Assembly (NCBI RefSeq): GCF_002097535.1
Contig: NZ_CP020772.1
Coordinates: forward strand, 868,001 to 932,000
Reading direction: 5' to 3'
Origin: Halobacillus mangrovi
Lineage (GTDB): Bacteria; Bacillota; Bacilli; Bacillales; Halobacillaceae
DNA length: 64,000 bases
The position numbers were made by a program, and so were the translations under genes. The number at the start of each line of letters is the position of its first letter. Position 1 is the stretch's first letter. The notes beneath the pieces were generated by a model that saw only the letters and a list, made by a program, of their open reading frames with translations, ran no database searches and was not told the DNA's origin. Of this stretch, positions 37,147-46,170 are shown piece by piece.

Positions 37147-38733
37147 ATGAATCTATTTACTGTTGCATCATTTCTATTTTTTACAGCGCTAGTCGCTTTA
37201 GTTTCATGGTGGTTTACGAGAAAAGAAAACTTAGATACACAGGATGGTTATTTCCTGGGTGGAAGGAACTTAGGTGCTTGGGTGATCGCTGGTTCCTTAA
37301 TGCTGACGAACTTATCTACAGAGCAGCTAGTTGGTCTGAATGCTCAAGGGTATTCGGATACGATCGCTGTGATGGGGTGGGAAGTAGGTTCCGCCATTGC
37401 GCTTGTCGTAGTAGCCTTCTTCCTGCTTCCAAGATATTTGAAAGGCGGAATTACAACGATTCCGGATTTCTTAGAAGATCGCTATGATTTTGGAACAAAA
37501 CAGATTGTAACGATCCTTTTCTTATTCGGGTATGTATTCAACTTGCTGCCTCCGATTCTTTATTCCGGAGCTGTTGCGATTAACGGAATTTTTAATATTC
37601 CTGAAGCTCTTGGCTTGAGCCGTACCGGCGGCTTATGGGTAACCGTATTTGCAATTGGGATTGTCGGATCCATTTACGCTATTTTCGGTGGGTTGAAAGC
37701 GGTTGCTGTCTCGGACACAATTAATGGAGTAGGATTGCTGATTGGTGGACTGCTAATTCCGATTATCGGGTTGTTTGTTCTCGGTGATGGATCCTTCACA
37801 AACGGATTCCAAACAATTGTAGAAAATTCTCCTGAGAAGCTGAATTCAGTCGGAGGACCGGAAAGCCCGGTTCCATTTGGAACGATGTTCACTGGAATGC
37901 TCCTCGTTAACTTGTTCTACTGGGGAACTGCTCAGCACATTATGCAGCGAGCGATTGCAGCTAAGAACTTAAAAGAAGGTCAAAAAGGCGTTCTAATCGC
38001 AGCCTTCTTGAAACTGCTTGGACCGGTATTCCTGATCTTACCTGGAATTATTGCATTTAACATGTTCGGGCCTGGACTTGAACCTACAGACGCGTATCCG
38101 CGCTTAGTTACCGAAGTCCTTCCAACACCACTAGTAGGGTTCTTCGCGGCAGTCTTATTCGGTGCGATCCTGTCGTCATTCAACTCAGCGTTGAACTCAT
38201 CTGTGACACTAATCGCTCTGAACATTTACAAACCGTATTTCAATCCGGATGCTCCGGATAAACAAATTGTACGAAAAGGTAAAACAGTTGGAATCATTCT
38301 TGCATTATTTGCGATGTGTATTGCACCGCTGATTGATAAAGTGCCTCAAGGATTTTTCCAATACTTGCAGATCGTTAACGGATTTTACAACGTGCCGATC
38401 TTCACGATTCTTATCGTCGGTTACCTGACGAAACGTGTACCAGCTATCGCAGCAAAAGTTTCCTTGTTCGTGTTTATCGCCATTTACGCGACAACGCAGC
38501 TATTCTGGGATACAGGCGTTCATTTCCTGCACATTCTTGCTATTTTATTTGTCGCTTGTTCCCTGTTAATGCTATTGATTGGAAAGATTCGCCCGCGTGA
38601 CACGGATTTCATACTCGAACAAAAATCCAAAGTCGATATGAAGCCTTGGAAACTTGTTTATCCAGTTGGAATCGCTGCAACCTTAGCAATGATCATCATT
38701 TATATCCTGCTTTCTCCAGCGGGAATTATTTAA
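37147..38733 (+). CDS. Sodium:solute symporter family protein, likely Na+/galactose (SGLT-like)
   Basis: A protein of 528 residues from the ATG at 37147, after AAGGAGAGAG. About 13-14 membrane segments are visible. It resembles the Vibrio Na+/galactose transporter: TQDGYFLGGRNLGAWVIAGS, LTNLSTEQLVGLNAQGY, VNLFYWGTAQHIMQRAIAAK and SSFNSALNSSVTLIALNIYK, including the Asn-Leu-Ser-x-Glu and Tyr-Trp-Gly sugar-site regions. It would bring in free galactose or glucose with Na+, in addition to the ABC importer, which suits a salty habitat. Substrate is inferred from family and location. Confidence 0.88.
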   Translation: MNLFTVASFLFFTALVALVSWWFTRKENLDTQDGYFLGGRNLGAWVIAGSLMLTNLSTEQLVGLNAQGYSDTIAVMGWEVGSAIALVVVAFFLLPRYLKGGITTIPDFLEDRYDFGTKQIVTILFLFGYVFNLLPPILYSGAVAINGIFNIPEALGLSRTGGLWVTVFAIGIVGSIYAIFGGLKAVAVSDTINGVGLLIGGLLIPIIGLFVLGDGSFTNGFQTIVENSPEKLNSVGGPESPVPFGTMFTGMLLVNLFYWGTAQHIMQRAIAAKNLKEGQKGVLIAAFLKLLGPVFLILPGIIAFNMFGPGLEPTDAYPRLVTEVLPTPLVGFFAAVLFGAILSSFNSALNSSVTLIALNIYKPYFNPDAPDKQIVRKGKTVGIILALFAMCIAPLIDKVPQGFFQYLQIVNGFYNVPIFTILIVGYLTKRVPAIAAKVSLFVFIAIYATTQLFWDTGVHFLHILAILFVACSLLMLLIGKIRPRDTDFILEQKSKVDMKPWKLVYPVGIAATLAMIIIYILLSPAGII

Positions 38734-38756
38734 TCATTCTGCCTGCACGCTCGATT

Positions 38757-38765
38757 TGATATAAT
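38757..38765 (+). promoter_or_regulatory. Extended -10 promoter (TGATATAAT)
   Basis: TGATATAAT is an ideal extended -10 element, 38 bases before the small gene; no clear -35 box is present. Confidence 0.5.
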
Positions 38766-38802
38766 GGAAATATTGTCAAATTGAGTGAAAGGCGGGATCG
38801 GA

Positions 38803-39054
38803 ATGGCTAAAGCTAGTCAACCCATTGAGTCGTTTTATCATAAAGTGTATGAAACCATGGAAGCTCTTCATCAGGAAGCTGAAAACGTAAAAGGATCTCT
38901 TGATCAGGAGACGCCAGCGGACCTGGAAAAAATAGAGCGTACGGAATTTGCGCTCCAATTATCAAAAGATATACTGGAGAACTTTGTAGACTCCGGGAAG
39001 AGTATGACGATCAATTATGATCATCGTTCGGTAACGATTGAAGTGTCTAAATAA
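38803..39054 (+). CDS. Uncharacterised 83-residue protein
   Basis: The start is ATG at 38803, preceded by AAAGGCGGGAT. The product is acidic and helical (SFYHKVYETMEALHQEAENV, then ETPADLEKIERTEFALQLSK) with a short strand-rich end (MTINYDHRSVTIEVSK). No domain, signal or membrane segment was recognised. It has its own promoter between the symporter and the convergent AraC gene and need not belong to galactoside metabolism. Confidence 0.65.
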   Translation: MAKASQPIESFYHKVYETMEALHQEAENVKGSLDQETPADLEKIERTEFALQLSKDILENFVDSGKSMTINYDHRSVTIEVSK

Positions 39055-39056
39055 GG

Positions 39057-39090
39057 AAAGAAGGCCGTGTGCAATACACGGCCTTCTCTC
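39057..39090. terminator. Hairpin terminator between convergent genes
   Basis: AGAAGGCCGTGT and ACACGGCCTTCT pair perfectly around GCAAT. The T tracts are weak on both sides. Confidence 0.7.
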
Positions 39091-39968
39091 TAATGATGAT
39101 CGAACATCGCTCCTCGATTCACTTCGCGAAATTTCCCCGGTGTCGTCTCCGTTACTTTTTTAAAGACTTTATTGAAGTAATTAGCATTTTTATATCCAAT
39201 CAGTGTTGCAATTTCTTCCGTTGAGTATTTCGTGTTTTGAAGCAGTTCTTTTGCTTTATTGATTCTTAAATCAGTCAAATATTGAATAGGCGTTCGATCA
39301 GTCGCTTGCTTGAACTGTCGGGTGAAATGGTACCGTGACATCCCGCAGGCTTCTGCCATATCGTCCGGGCTGATATCTTCACTGTAATGGTTTTTGGCAT
39401 ACATCGCTGCTTCAATGATCGTCTCCGGCCACTGAGACAGGTTCTTCTCCAAATTCGAGCAATAATGAAAAAGTTCCATTGTAAATTGATAAGCAAAACC
39501 AGAAGCCTGATGGGCGTTAGAGATCTTCTTTTCAGCTGCATTCTCAAGCAGTTGAAGGAGGTAACGAACAGGGGCCGCATCTGGAGGTATATTCAATATG
39601 GGGCCGATATCCTTTTGGATTTCATTCCAATAGTGGTCGACGACATCTCCGTATAACGTTAAATAGATGAATTCCCATTTGCTGCTATTCTCAGGAAGGA
39701 AATAACGGTAGTTGCCAGGGATGTTGACGATAAAGGCGTGCCCTGCCGTCAGCGGGTGCCTTTCCCCGTTAATGTCTATGGCGCCTTCACCTGAAACGGT
39801 ATATTGAAAAATAAATTTTCCTGTATCTCTGCGATTTGTCCCATCCCAATCATAAAGGGTGGTGGATTGCTCATCCCAGCCTAGCGACCAAATTTGCGCC
39901 AGCTGCTGGAGCTTTGGATCGGAAAAACGATAACCATAGGATCCGAAGGTAGGAGGAAGCTGGTCCAT
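39090..39968 (-). CDS. AraC family transcriptional regulator (MsmR/RafR-like)
   Basis: A protein of 292 residues from the ATG at 39968, after AAAGGATGAG. An N-terminal cupin-like sugar-binding domain contains GKFIFQYTVSGEGAIDI and GHAFIVNIPGNYRYF. The C-terminal AraC domain (about 190-285) has two helix-turn-helices: SPDDMAEACGMSRYHFTRQF and STEEIATLIGYKNANYFNKV. Such proteins activate alpha-galactoside genes in Gram-positive bacteria. It is divergent from the second GH36 gene and the gal operon, its probable target. The gap 39969-40205 holds that promoter. Confidence 0.88.
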   Translation of the reverse strand: MDQLPPTFGSYGYRFSDPKLQQLAQIWSLGWDEQSTTLYDWDGTNRRDTGKFIFQYTVSGEGAIDINGERHPLTAGHAFIVNIPGNYRYFLPENSSKWEFIYLTLYGDVVDHYWNEIQKDIGPILNIPPDAAPVRYLLQLLENAAEKKISNAHQASGFAYQFTMELFHYCSNLEKNLSQWPETIIEAAMYAKNHYSEDISPDDMAEACGMSRYHFTRQFKQATDRTPIQYLTDLRINKAKELLQNTKYSTEEIATLIGYKNANYFNKVFKKVTETTPGKFREVNRGAMFDHH

Positions 39969-40115
39969 CTTATTCTCATCCTTTCTGGTAAGTAGCAAAT
40001 TTAAGCATTTATATTTTGTGATTTTTTATTCGTAAATTCCTTATAAACAGATTTTATACCTAACCCACCTGACTCATCAAGCAAAAAAAGGAACAATAGC
40101 TCTTTTAATTTACCA

Positions 40116-40144
40116 TTGATAAGAGAGGGCTCCGTTTCTACAAT
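40116..40144 (+). promoter_or_regulatory. Promoter of the second GH36-gal operon
   Basis: TTGATA (40116-40121) and TACAAT (40139-40144) are 17 bases apart, a good sigma-A promoter 62 bases before the ATG. Confidence 0.65.
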
Positions 40145-40168
40145 GAAATTAAATCTTCCATTTATTCT

Positions 40169-40182
40169 TGGAAGCGCTTGCG
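40169..40182 (+). promoter_or_regulatory. cre-like site of the GH36-gal operon
   Basis: TGGAAGCGCTTGCG matches cre at all fixed positions except the last base. It lies downstream of the promoter, where CcpA would block elongation. Confidence 0.5.
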
Positions 40183-40205
40183 AATAGAGATCGGAGGACG
40201 AACGT

Positions 40206-42443
40206 ATGGCAATTTTTATCAATGAGGAAAACAAACAATTTCATCTGCAAGGCAAAAATATCAGCTACGTTTTTCACGTGATGAAAAACGGACAGCTTGG
40301 CCAATTATATATCGGGAAAAGACTTAGAAACCGTACAGACTTTAGTCATTTATCCAAAGTAGAGCATCGAGTAGCCTCGTCTTATGTGTACGAAGAGGAT
40401 CCTTCTTTTTCCTTGGACTTACTAAAACAGGAATATCCGAGCTACGGCACTTCGGATTATCGTGAACCGGCCTTTCAATTGCTTCAGCCGAATGGGAGCA
40501 GGGTTTCTAATTTTACGTACCGTTCCCATGAAGTGATCCAAGGGAAACCGAAGCTAGAAGGACTGCCAGCGACTTATACAGAGAGTGAGGAAGAAGCGGA
40601 AACCTTAATCATTCATCTGTTTGATGACGTTACCCAGCTAGATCTTGAATTGATGTATTCGATCTATCATGACCGGAATGTCGTTGCACGTTCTGCTCGT
40701 TTTATCAATAACGGGAAAGAGACCCATAAGCTTCAGCGCGCGTTAAGTACGTCGGTCGATTTTCCTGATGCAGAGTATGATCTGATCCAGCTGTCAGGCT
40801 CATGGTCACGGGAGCGTCACGTCCACGAGCGTCGCCTTCAGCAAGGAATACAAAGCATCACAAGCACGAGAGGGACGAGCAGCAGTCAGCACAATCCGTT
40901 TCTGGCGTTAAAGCGTAGAGAAACGACCGAACACCATGGGGAGGTTTTTGGTTTTAGCCTCGTCTACAGTGGCAATTTCCTTGCGCAGGTGGAAGTCGAC
41001 CATTATGAAAATGCCCGAGTCAGCATGGGGATCAACCCATTCGACTTTAGCTGGAAGCTGGAACCTGGACAGGCTTTTCAAACACCAGAGGCGGTGATCG
41101 CTTATTCTGATCAAGGAATGAACGGCCTCAGCCAAACCTATCATGACCTTTATCAGAAACGTCTTGCCCGGGGGCAGTGGAGAGACCGTGCACGACCAAC
41201 CTTAATCAATAACTGGGAAGCGACTTATTTTGATTTTAATGAAGAAAAATTGTTATCCATCGCTGAGAAATCGAACGAACTGGGTATAGAGCTTTTCGTT
41301 CTCGATGACGGCTGGTTCGGAAAGAGAAATGACGATACGACTTCACTTGGAGACTGGTTTGTCGATGAGGAAAAACTTCCGAATGGACTTGCCCCCTTAG
41401 CTGAAAAAATCAACGATATGGGAATGATGTTCGGTCTCTGGTTCGAGCCTGAGATGATTTCAAGAGAAAGCACGTTGTTTGAACAGCATCCAGAATGGAT
41501 CATCCATGTTCCAAAGAGACATCCGTCAACTGGCAGACACCAGCTTGTCCTTGATTTTTCGAATCCGGAAGTCGTTGATTACATTTATGAAAGCATGGCA
41601 GCCATTTTATCTGAGGCCAATATCGATTACGTAAAGTGGGACATGAACCGTTACATGACGGAAATTGGTTCGGTAGCTCATGAATCAGACAGACAAATGG
41701 AAGTGCCTCACCGCTATATTCTGGGTGTCTATTCCTTGTATGAGCGCCTTTTGGAATCATTTCCACACGTGCTGTTCGAATCTTGTGCCAGCGGGGGAGC
41801 CCGCTTCGATCCTGGAATGCTTTATTACGCACCTCAAGGATGGACAAGCGACGATACGGATGCGATGGAACGGTTAAGCATTCAATACGGAACGTCAATG
41901 GTTTACCCATTGAGCAGCATGGGCGCTCATGTATCAGCAGTTCCGAATCATCAAGTGAAGCGGATGACAAGTTTGAAAACAAGAGGAGACGTTGCTTATT
42001 TTGGAGCGTTTGGCTATGAGCTTGACGTTACCGAGATGACTGAATGGGAGCAGCGACAGATAAAAGAGCAAGTGAACTGGTATAAGGAGCACAGGGAACT
42101 TTTCCAATACGGCCAGTTTTACCGGCTGATCAGTCCTTTTGAAGAAGACCGAAATGAAACAAGCTGGATGGTCGTTTCTGACGATAAAGACAAGGCGATC
42201 GTCGGCCTTTATCAAATACTAGCAAGACCTAATCCAGGTTTTGACCGTTTGCGCCTTACGGGACTCGATCCAGACATCGAATACCGGGTCGAAGGATTTG
42301 AAGGTACCTATTTCGGAGACGAACTGATGCAGGCTGGCCTTCAGCTCGAAAGTGCCTATAACGGAGCACAAACAGGCGGCATAGAGGAGTCAGGAGACTT
42401 TTCTTCTAAGCTATTCGTTCTGTCAAAAGTCAATGAATCTTAA
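40206..42443 (+). CDS. Alpha-galactosidase, glycoside hydrolase family 36 (second copy)
   Basis: A protein of 745 residues and a full-length paralogue of the enzyme at 34662. It keeps the barrel entry LINNWEATYFDFNEEK, FVLDDGWFGKRNDDTTSLGD, the nucleophile motif DYVKWDMNR and the acid/base motif WTSDDTDAMERL, with ESCASGGARFD. No signal peptide is present, so it is cytoplasmic. It heads the operon with galK, galE, galT and GH42, so galactose release is coupled to the Leloir pathway. The two copies differ most in the N-terminal sandwich and the C-terminal domain, which may mean different preferred oligosaccharides. Confidence 0.95.
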   Translation: MAIFINEENKQFHLQGKNISYVFHVMKNGQLGQLYIGKRLRNRTDFSHLSKVEHRVASSYVYEEDPSFSLDLLKQEYPSYGTSDYREPAFQLLQPNGSRVSNFTYRSHEVIQGKPKLEGLPATYTESEEEAETLIIHLFDDVTQLDLELMYSIYHDRNVVARSARFINNGKETHKLQRALSTSVDFPDAEYDLIQLSGSWSRERHVHERRLQQGIQSITSTRGTSSSQHNPFLALKRRETTEHHGEVFGFSLVYSGNFLAQVEVDHYENARVSMGINPFDFSWKLEPGQAFQTPEAVIAYSDQGMNGLSQTYHDLYQKRLARGQWRDRARPTLINNWEATYFDFNEEKLLSIAEKSNELGIELFVLDDGWFGKRNDDTTSLGDWFVDEEKLPNGLAPLAEKINDMGMMFGLWFEPEMISRESTLFEQHPEWIIHVPKRHPSTGRHQLVLDFSNPEVVDYIYESMAAILSEANIDYVKWDMNRYMTEIGSVAHESDRQMEVPHRYILGVYSLYERLLESFPHVLFESCASGGARFDPGMLYYAPQGWTSDDTDAMERLSIQYGTSMVYPLSSMGAHVSAVPNHQVKRMTSLKTRGDVAYFGAFGYELDVTEMTEWEQRQIKEQVNWYKEHRELFQYGQFYRLISPFEEDRNETSWMVVSDDKDKAIVGLYQILARPNPGFDRLRLTGLDPDIEYRVEGFEGTYFGDELMQAGLQLESAYNGAQTGGIEESGDFSSKLFVLSKVNES

Positions 42444-42464
42444 ATACTGTGAGAGGTGATCAGC

Positions 42465-43628
42465 ATGGAGGAGTTAAAACAAGCATTTGAAAATCAATTC
42501 GGAATAAAAGGAGAGGCATCATTTTTCGCTCCAGGGCGTGTCAATTTGATCGGTGAACATACCGATTATAATGGAGGGCACGTGTTCCCTTGCGCACTGA
42601 GCGTCGGTACATATGCCGTTGCAAAAAAACGTCAGGATGAAAAGCTGCGCTTCTATTCTATGAACTTTCCGGAGCTGGGAGTGATAGAAACAGAGCTTTC
42701 CAGTTTAAGATACGTCGAAGAACATGATTGGGCGAACTATCCCAAAGGCGTAATCGATACATTCAGAAAAAGCGGGTATGAGATTGAAACAGGACTTGAT
42801 GTTGCGTTCTTTGGCAACATTCCTAATGGTGCAGGTCTTTCTTCATCCGCTTCTATTGAACTAGCCACATCTGTAATTTTGAAGGATCTATATGATCTAT
42901 CTGTTGATCAAATAGAGATGATCAAGCTGTCTCAAAAGGCTGAGAATGAATTCGTTGGTGTGAACTGCGGCATCATGGATCAATTTGCCATCGGTATGGG
43001 AAAAAGAGATCACGCGATTCTCTTAAACTGTGATACGCTTGATTTTCAGCATACGCCTATTTCCCTTATGGATCATTCTCTGATCATTGCCAATACGAAC
43101 AAAAGGCGAGGACTTGCTGATTCCAAATACAACGAACGCCGCACTCAATGCGAAGAGGCATTACAAGCCTTACAGGAAAACTTAGATATCCACTCGCTCG
43201 GAGATCTATCCAAAGAAGCGTTTGAAGAAAATAAACATCTGATTGAAGATTCAATCACACAAAAGCGTGCAAAACACGCGGTGTATGAAAATAACCGGAC
43301 GATTGAAGCTGTGGATAAACTGAACGCTGGCGACATTGAAGGATTCGGTCAATTGATGAATGATTCCCACGTCTCTTTAAGAGATGATTATGAGGTAACA
43401 GGAAAAGAACTGGATGCCCTCGTTGAAGCCGCCTGGAATGAGGGAGCTGTTGGCTCGAGAATGACAGGGGCAGGATTTGGCGGATGCACGATCAGCATCG
43501 TCGATCAGCATCAAGTAGACACGTTTATTGAACGCGTCGGAGAAGCTTACTTTCATGAAACAGGTTTAGAGGCAGATTTTTATGTTGTAGAGATTGGAGA
43601 CGGAGCGAAAAAACTGGAGGAGGAATGA
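42465..43628 (+). CDS. galK: Galactokinase
   Basis: A protein of 387 residues from the ATG at 42465, 7 bases after GAGAGGTGA. The galactokinase signature GRVNLIGEHTDYNGGHVFP (about 28-46) and the GHMP ATP loop PNGAGLSSSASIEL (about 124) are intact, as is GVNCGIMDQFA with the catalytic Asp and the C-terminal GAGFGGCTISIV. It phosphorylates galactose at C1 with ATP, the first Leloir step after any mutarotation. It lies 21 bases after the GH36 stop and 3 bases before galE. Confidence 0.97.
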   Translation: MEELKQAFENQFGIKGEASFFAPGRVNLIGEHTDYNGGHVFPCALSVGTYAVAKKRQDEKLRFYSMNFPELGVIETELSSLRYVEEHDWANYPKGVIDTFRKSGYEIETGLDVAFFGNIPNGAGLSSSASIELATSVILKDLYDLSVDQIEMIKLSQKAENEFVGVNCGIMDQFAIGMGKRDHAILLNCDTLDFQHTPISLMDHSLIIANTNKRRGLADSKYNERRTQCEEALQALQENLDIHSLGDLSKEAFEENKHLIEDSITQKRAKHAVYENNRTIEAVDKLNAGDIEGFGQLMNDSHVSLRDDYEVTGKELDALVEAAWNEGAVGSRMTGAGFGGCTISIVDQHQVDTFIERVGEAYFHETGLEADFYVVEIGDGAKKLEEE

Positions 43629-43631
43629 CAA

Positions 43632-44621
43632 ATGACAGTACTTGTATGTGGAGGGGCAGGTTATATAGGAAGCCATGCCGTCGCACAATTAATCGATCGT
43701 AATGAAAAGGTAATCGTTGCAGACAATCTGCAAAAAGGACACAAGGATGCCGTATTAGAAGGAGCGGAATTTTACAATGGAGACTTGAGAGATCAATCGT
43801 TCATCGATCGTGTCTTCGAAGAAAATGACATTGATTCAGTGATCCATTTTGCTGCTGATTCATTGGTAGGAGAAAGTGTAGAAGATCCGCTGAAATATTA
43901 CGATAACAACGTGTACGGAGCCGTTTGCCTGCTAAGAGCGATGGCCAAACATTCGGTAAAGCGCATCGTCTTTTCTTCAACGGCAGCTGTCTATGGTGAA
44001 CCGGAACAGGTGCCCATTCAGGAAACGGATCGTACTGAGCCGACGAATCCATATGGAGAGACAAAGCTTGCGATTGAAAAAATGCTCAAATGGACAGAGC
44101 AAGCGCACGGCATCAAACACGTCGTTCTCCGTTACTTCAACGTGGCGGGGGCAGACCCGGATGGGAGAATCGGTGAAGACCACCGTCCGGAAACGCACTT
44201 GATCCCAATTATTCTGCAGGTAGCTCAAGGGAAACGTGAAAAGATCATGATTTTTGGCGATGATTACCCAACCGAGGACGGAACGTGTATCCGTGATTAC
44301 ATCCATGTCAACGACCTGGTAGACGCCCATTTGCTGGCGATTGAAAAATTAAAACGTGATGAAGAAAGCGGAATTTATAACCTCGGAAATGGGCAGGGAT
44401 TCAGCGTAAAAGAAGTCATTGACAGTGCAAGAAGAGTCACAGGACATACGATTCCGGAAGAAGTGGCTCCTAGACGAGCAGGCGATCCGGCCCAGCTTGT
44501 CGCTTCTTCTGAAAAAGCAATCAATGATCTTGGCTGGAAGCCGAACTACGCAGATCTCGATACAATGATTAAAACCGCCTGGGACTGGTTCCAAAACCAC
44601 CCGGACGGATACGAAAAATAA
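43632..44621 (+). CDS. galE: UDP-glucose 4-epimerase
   Basis: A protein of 329 residues of the short-chain dehydrogenase superfamily. The NAD-binding start is VLVCGGAGYIGSHAVAQL. The catalytic triad is visible as FSSTAAVYG (Ser/Thr) and NPYGETKLAIE (Tyr-x-x-x-Lys), and LRYFNVAGADPDG lies in the UDP-sugar site. It interconverts UDP-galactose and UDP-glucose. GGAGGAATG is the ribosome site inside the end of galK. Confidence 0.97.
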   Translation: MTVLVCGGAGYIGSHAVAQLIDRNEKVIVADNLQKGHKDAVLEGAEFYNGDLRDQSFIDRVFEENDIDSVIHFAADSLVGESVEDPLKYYDNNVYGAVCLLRAMAKHSVKRIVFSSTAAVYGEPEQVPIQETDRTEPTNPYGETKLAIEKMLKWTEQAHGIKHVVLRYFNVAGADPDGRIGEDHRPETHLIPIILQVAQGKREKIMIFGDDYPTEDGTCIRDYIHVNDLVDAHLLAIEKLKRDEESGIYNLGNGQGFSVKEVIDSARRVTGHTIPEEVAPRRAGDPAQLVASSEKAINDLGWKPNYADLDTMIKTAWDWFQNHPDGYEK

Positions 44622-44643
44622 TCGAAAGGACTGGTGAAGTGAC

Positions 44644-46152
44644 ATGACGATTTATCATGATATCGAACGCTTGATTCAATACGGACGGCATAAGGAAATG
44701 ATTAGTGTCTGGGACATCGATTATGTGCGCAACGCTTTGTTTCACTTGTTTGAATTAAAGGGAGAAGACCCCGTTACCATCAATGAAAAATCTCCGGATA
44801 CGCCTGCTTCCATTTTGGAGCGAATGCTCGATTATGCAGTGGACGAAGGCATCCTGGAGGATAACACAACGACAGAAAGGGACTTGTTTGACCCGAAGAT
44901 CATGGATCGTCTTGTTCCGAGGCCTTCAGAGGTCATCCGTGACTTTTATCATAAGTTTGAAAAAGAAGGTCCTGAAGCGGCTACGGATTATTTTTATCAG
45001 CTTTCAAAAGATGTTCATTATATTCGCACAGACCGGATCGCAAAAAATATGCACTGGTACAGCGAGACAGAATACGGCGATTTAGAGATTACCATAAATC
45101 TATCAAAGCCTGAAAAAGATCCTAAAGCGATCGCTGCAGCCAAAGCGAACAAAGATGCCTCTTACCCGAACTGCTTGTTGTGTAAAGAGAATGTCGGTTA
45201 TGCGGGAAGACTTGATCATCCGGCAAGGGACAATCACCGCATCATTCCGCTTGACTTGGAAGGTGAACATTGGTTCCTGCAATATTCTCCATATGTTTAT
45301 TACAACGAACATGCGATTGTACTATCAAGGGAGCACCGCCCGATGAGTATTACGAAGGAGAGCTTCGATCGTCTGCTTGATTTTACTGATCAGCTGCCTC
45401 ACTATTTTGTCGGATCGAATGCGGATCTTCCGATTGTCGGCGGATCGATCTTGAGCCATGACCATTTCCAGGGAGGACACCATGAGTTTCCGATGGCCAA
45501 AGCCCCAATCGAACATAAATTTACGGTTCCTCGTTTCAAGGATGTAAAAGCAGGAATTGTACGCTGGCCGATGTCTGTCATTCGTTTACGCGGAGCTGAC
45601 CGCCACCGTCTATCCGAGCTAGGCAATTTGATTCTGAACTCTTGGCGCTCGTACACGGATGAAGAGGCAGATGTTTACGCCCAAACGAATGGTGACCCAC
45701 ATAACACCATTACCCCGATTGCCCGGTACCGGGACGGGCAGTTCGAACTGGATCTCGTGTTGCGGAACAACCGGACGAGCGACGAGCATCCGATGGGTAT
45801 TTTTCACCCCCATGAAGAAGTGCACCATATTAAGAAGGAAAATATCGGCTTGATTGAAGTCATGGGGCTTGCCGTTCTGCCTGGAAGGCTTGTCGATGAA
45901 ATCGAGGCATTAGGTGATTATATGGTTAATGGAAAACTAGACGATGCTGCTCTGGAAGATGAGCGGACAGCTAAACATGTGCCATGGGCGAAATCCATTG
46001 TTAGCGAAACAAGCATAACTACTGACAATGTAGAAGAGGTACTTCAGAAAGAAATCGGCAAGCGTTTTTCTGAGGTACTGGAGCATGCGGGTGTCTTTAA
46101 GCGGGACGACGAAGGACAGAAAGCATTTCTTAAGTTTATCAATCAGCTATAG
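44644..46152 (+). CDS. galT: UDP-glucose--hexose-1-phosphate uridylyltransferase, type 2
   Basis: A protein of 502 residues, the length of the Bacillus/Lactobacillus type 2 GalT rather than the E. coli form. It shows HWYSETEYGDLEITINLSKP, NCLLCKENVGYAGR and SILSHDHFQGGHHEFPM, whose His residues correspond to the uridylyl-accepting region. It transfers UMP from UDP-glucose to galactose-1-phosphate, giving glucose-1-phosphate and UDP-galactose. It lies 22 bases after galE and completes the Leloir set. Confidence 0.95.
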   Translation: MTIYHDIERLIQYGRHKEMISVWDIDYVRNALFHLFELKGEDPVTINEKSPDTPASILERMLDYAVDEGILEDNTTTERDLFDPKIMDRLVPRPSEVIRDFYHKFEKEGPEAATDYFYQLSKDVHYIRTDRIAKNMHWYSETEYGDLEITINLSKPEKDPKAIAAAKANKDASYPNCLLCKENVGYAGRLDHPARDNHRIIPLDLEGEHWFLQYSPYVYYNEHAIVLSREHRPMSITKESFDRLLDFTDQLPHYFVGSNADLPIVGGSILSHDHFQGGHHEFPMAKAPIEHKFTVPRFKDVKAGIVRWPMSVIRLRGADRHRLSELGNLILNSWRSYTDEEADVYAQTNGDPHNTITPIARYRDGQFELDLVLRNNRTSDEHPMGIFHPHEEVHHIKKENIGLIEVMGLAVLPGRLVDEIEALGDYMVNGKLDDAALEDERTAKHVPWAKSIVSETSITTDNVEEVLQKEIGKRFSEVLEHAGVFKRDDEGQKAFLKFINQL

Positions 46153-46170
46153 AAAGGGAAGGGAACCAGA

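Noticed and set aside
44931..44945. TCAGAGGTCATCCGTGA, resembling the hairpin-family arm
   Set aside because: It is inside galT, matches only in part, and has no partner arm; chance similarity in coding sequence.
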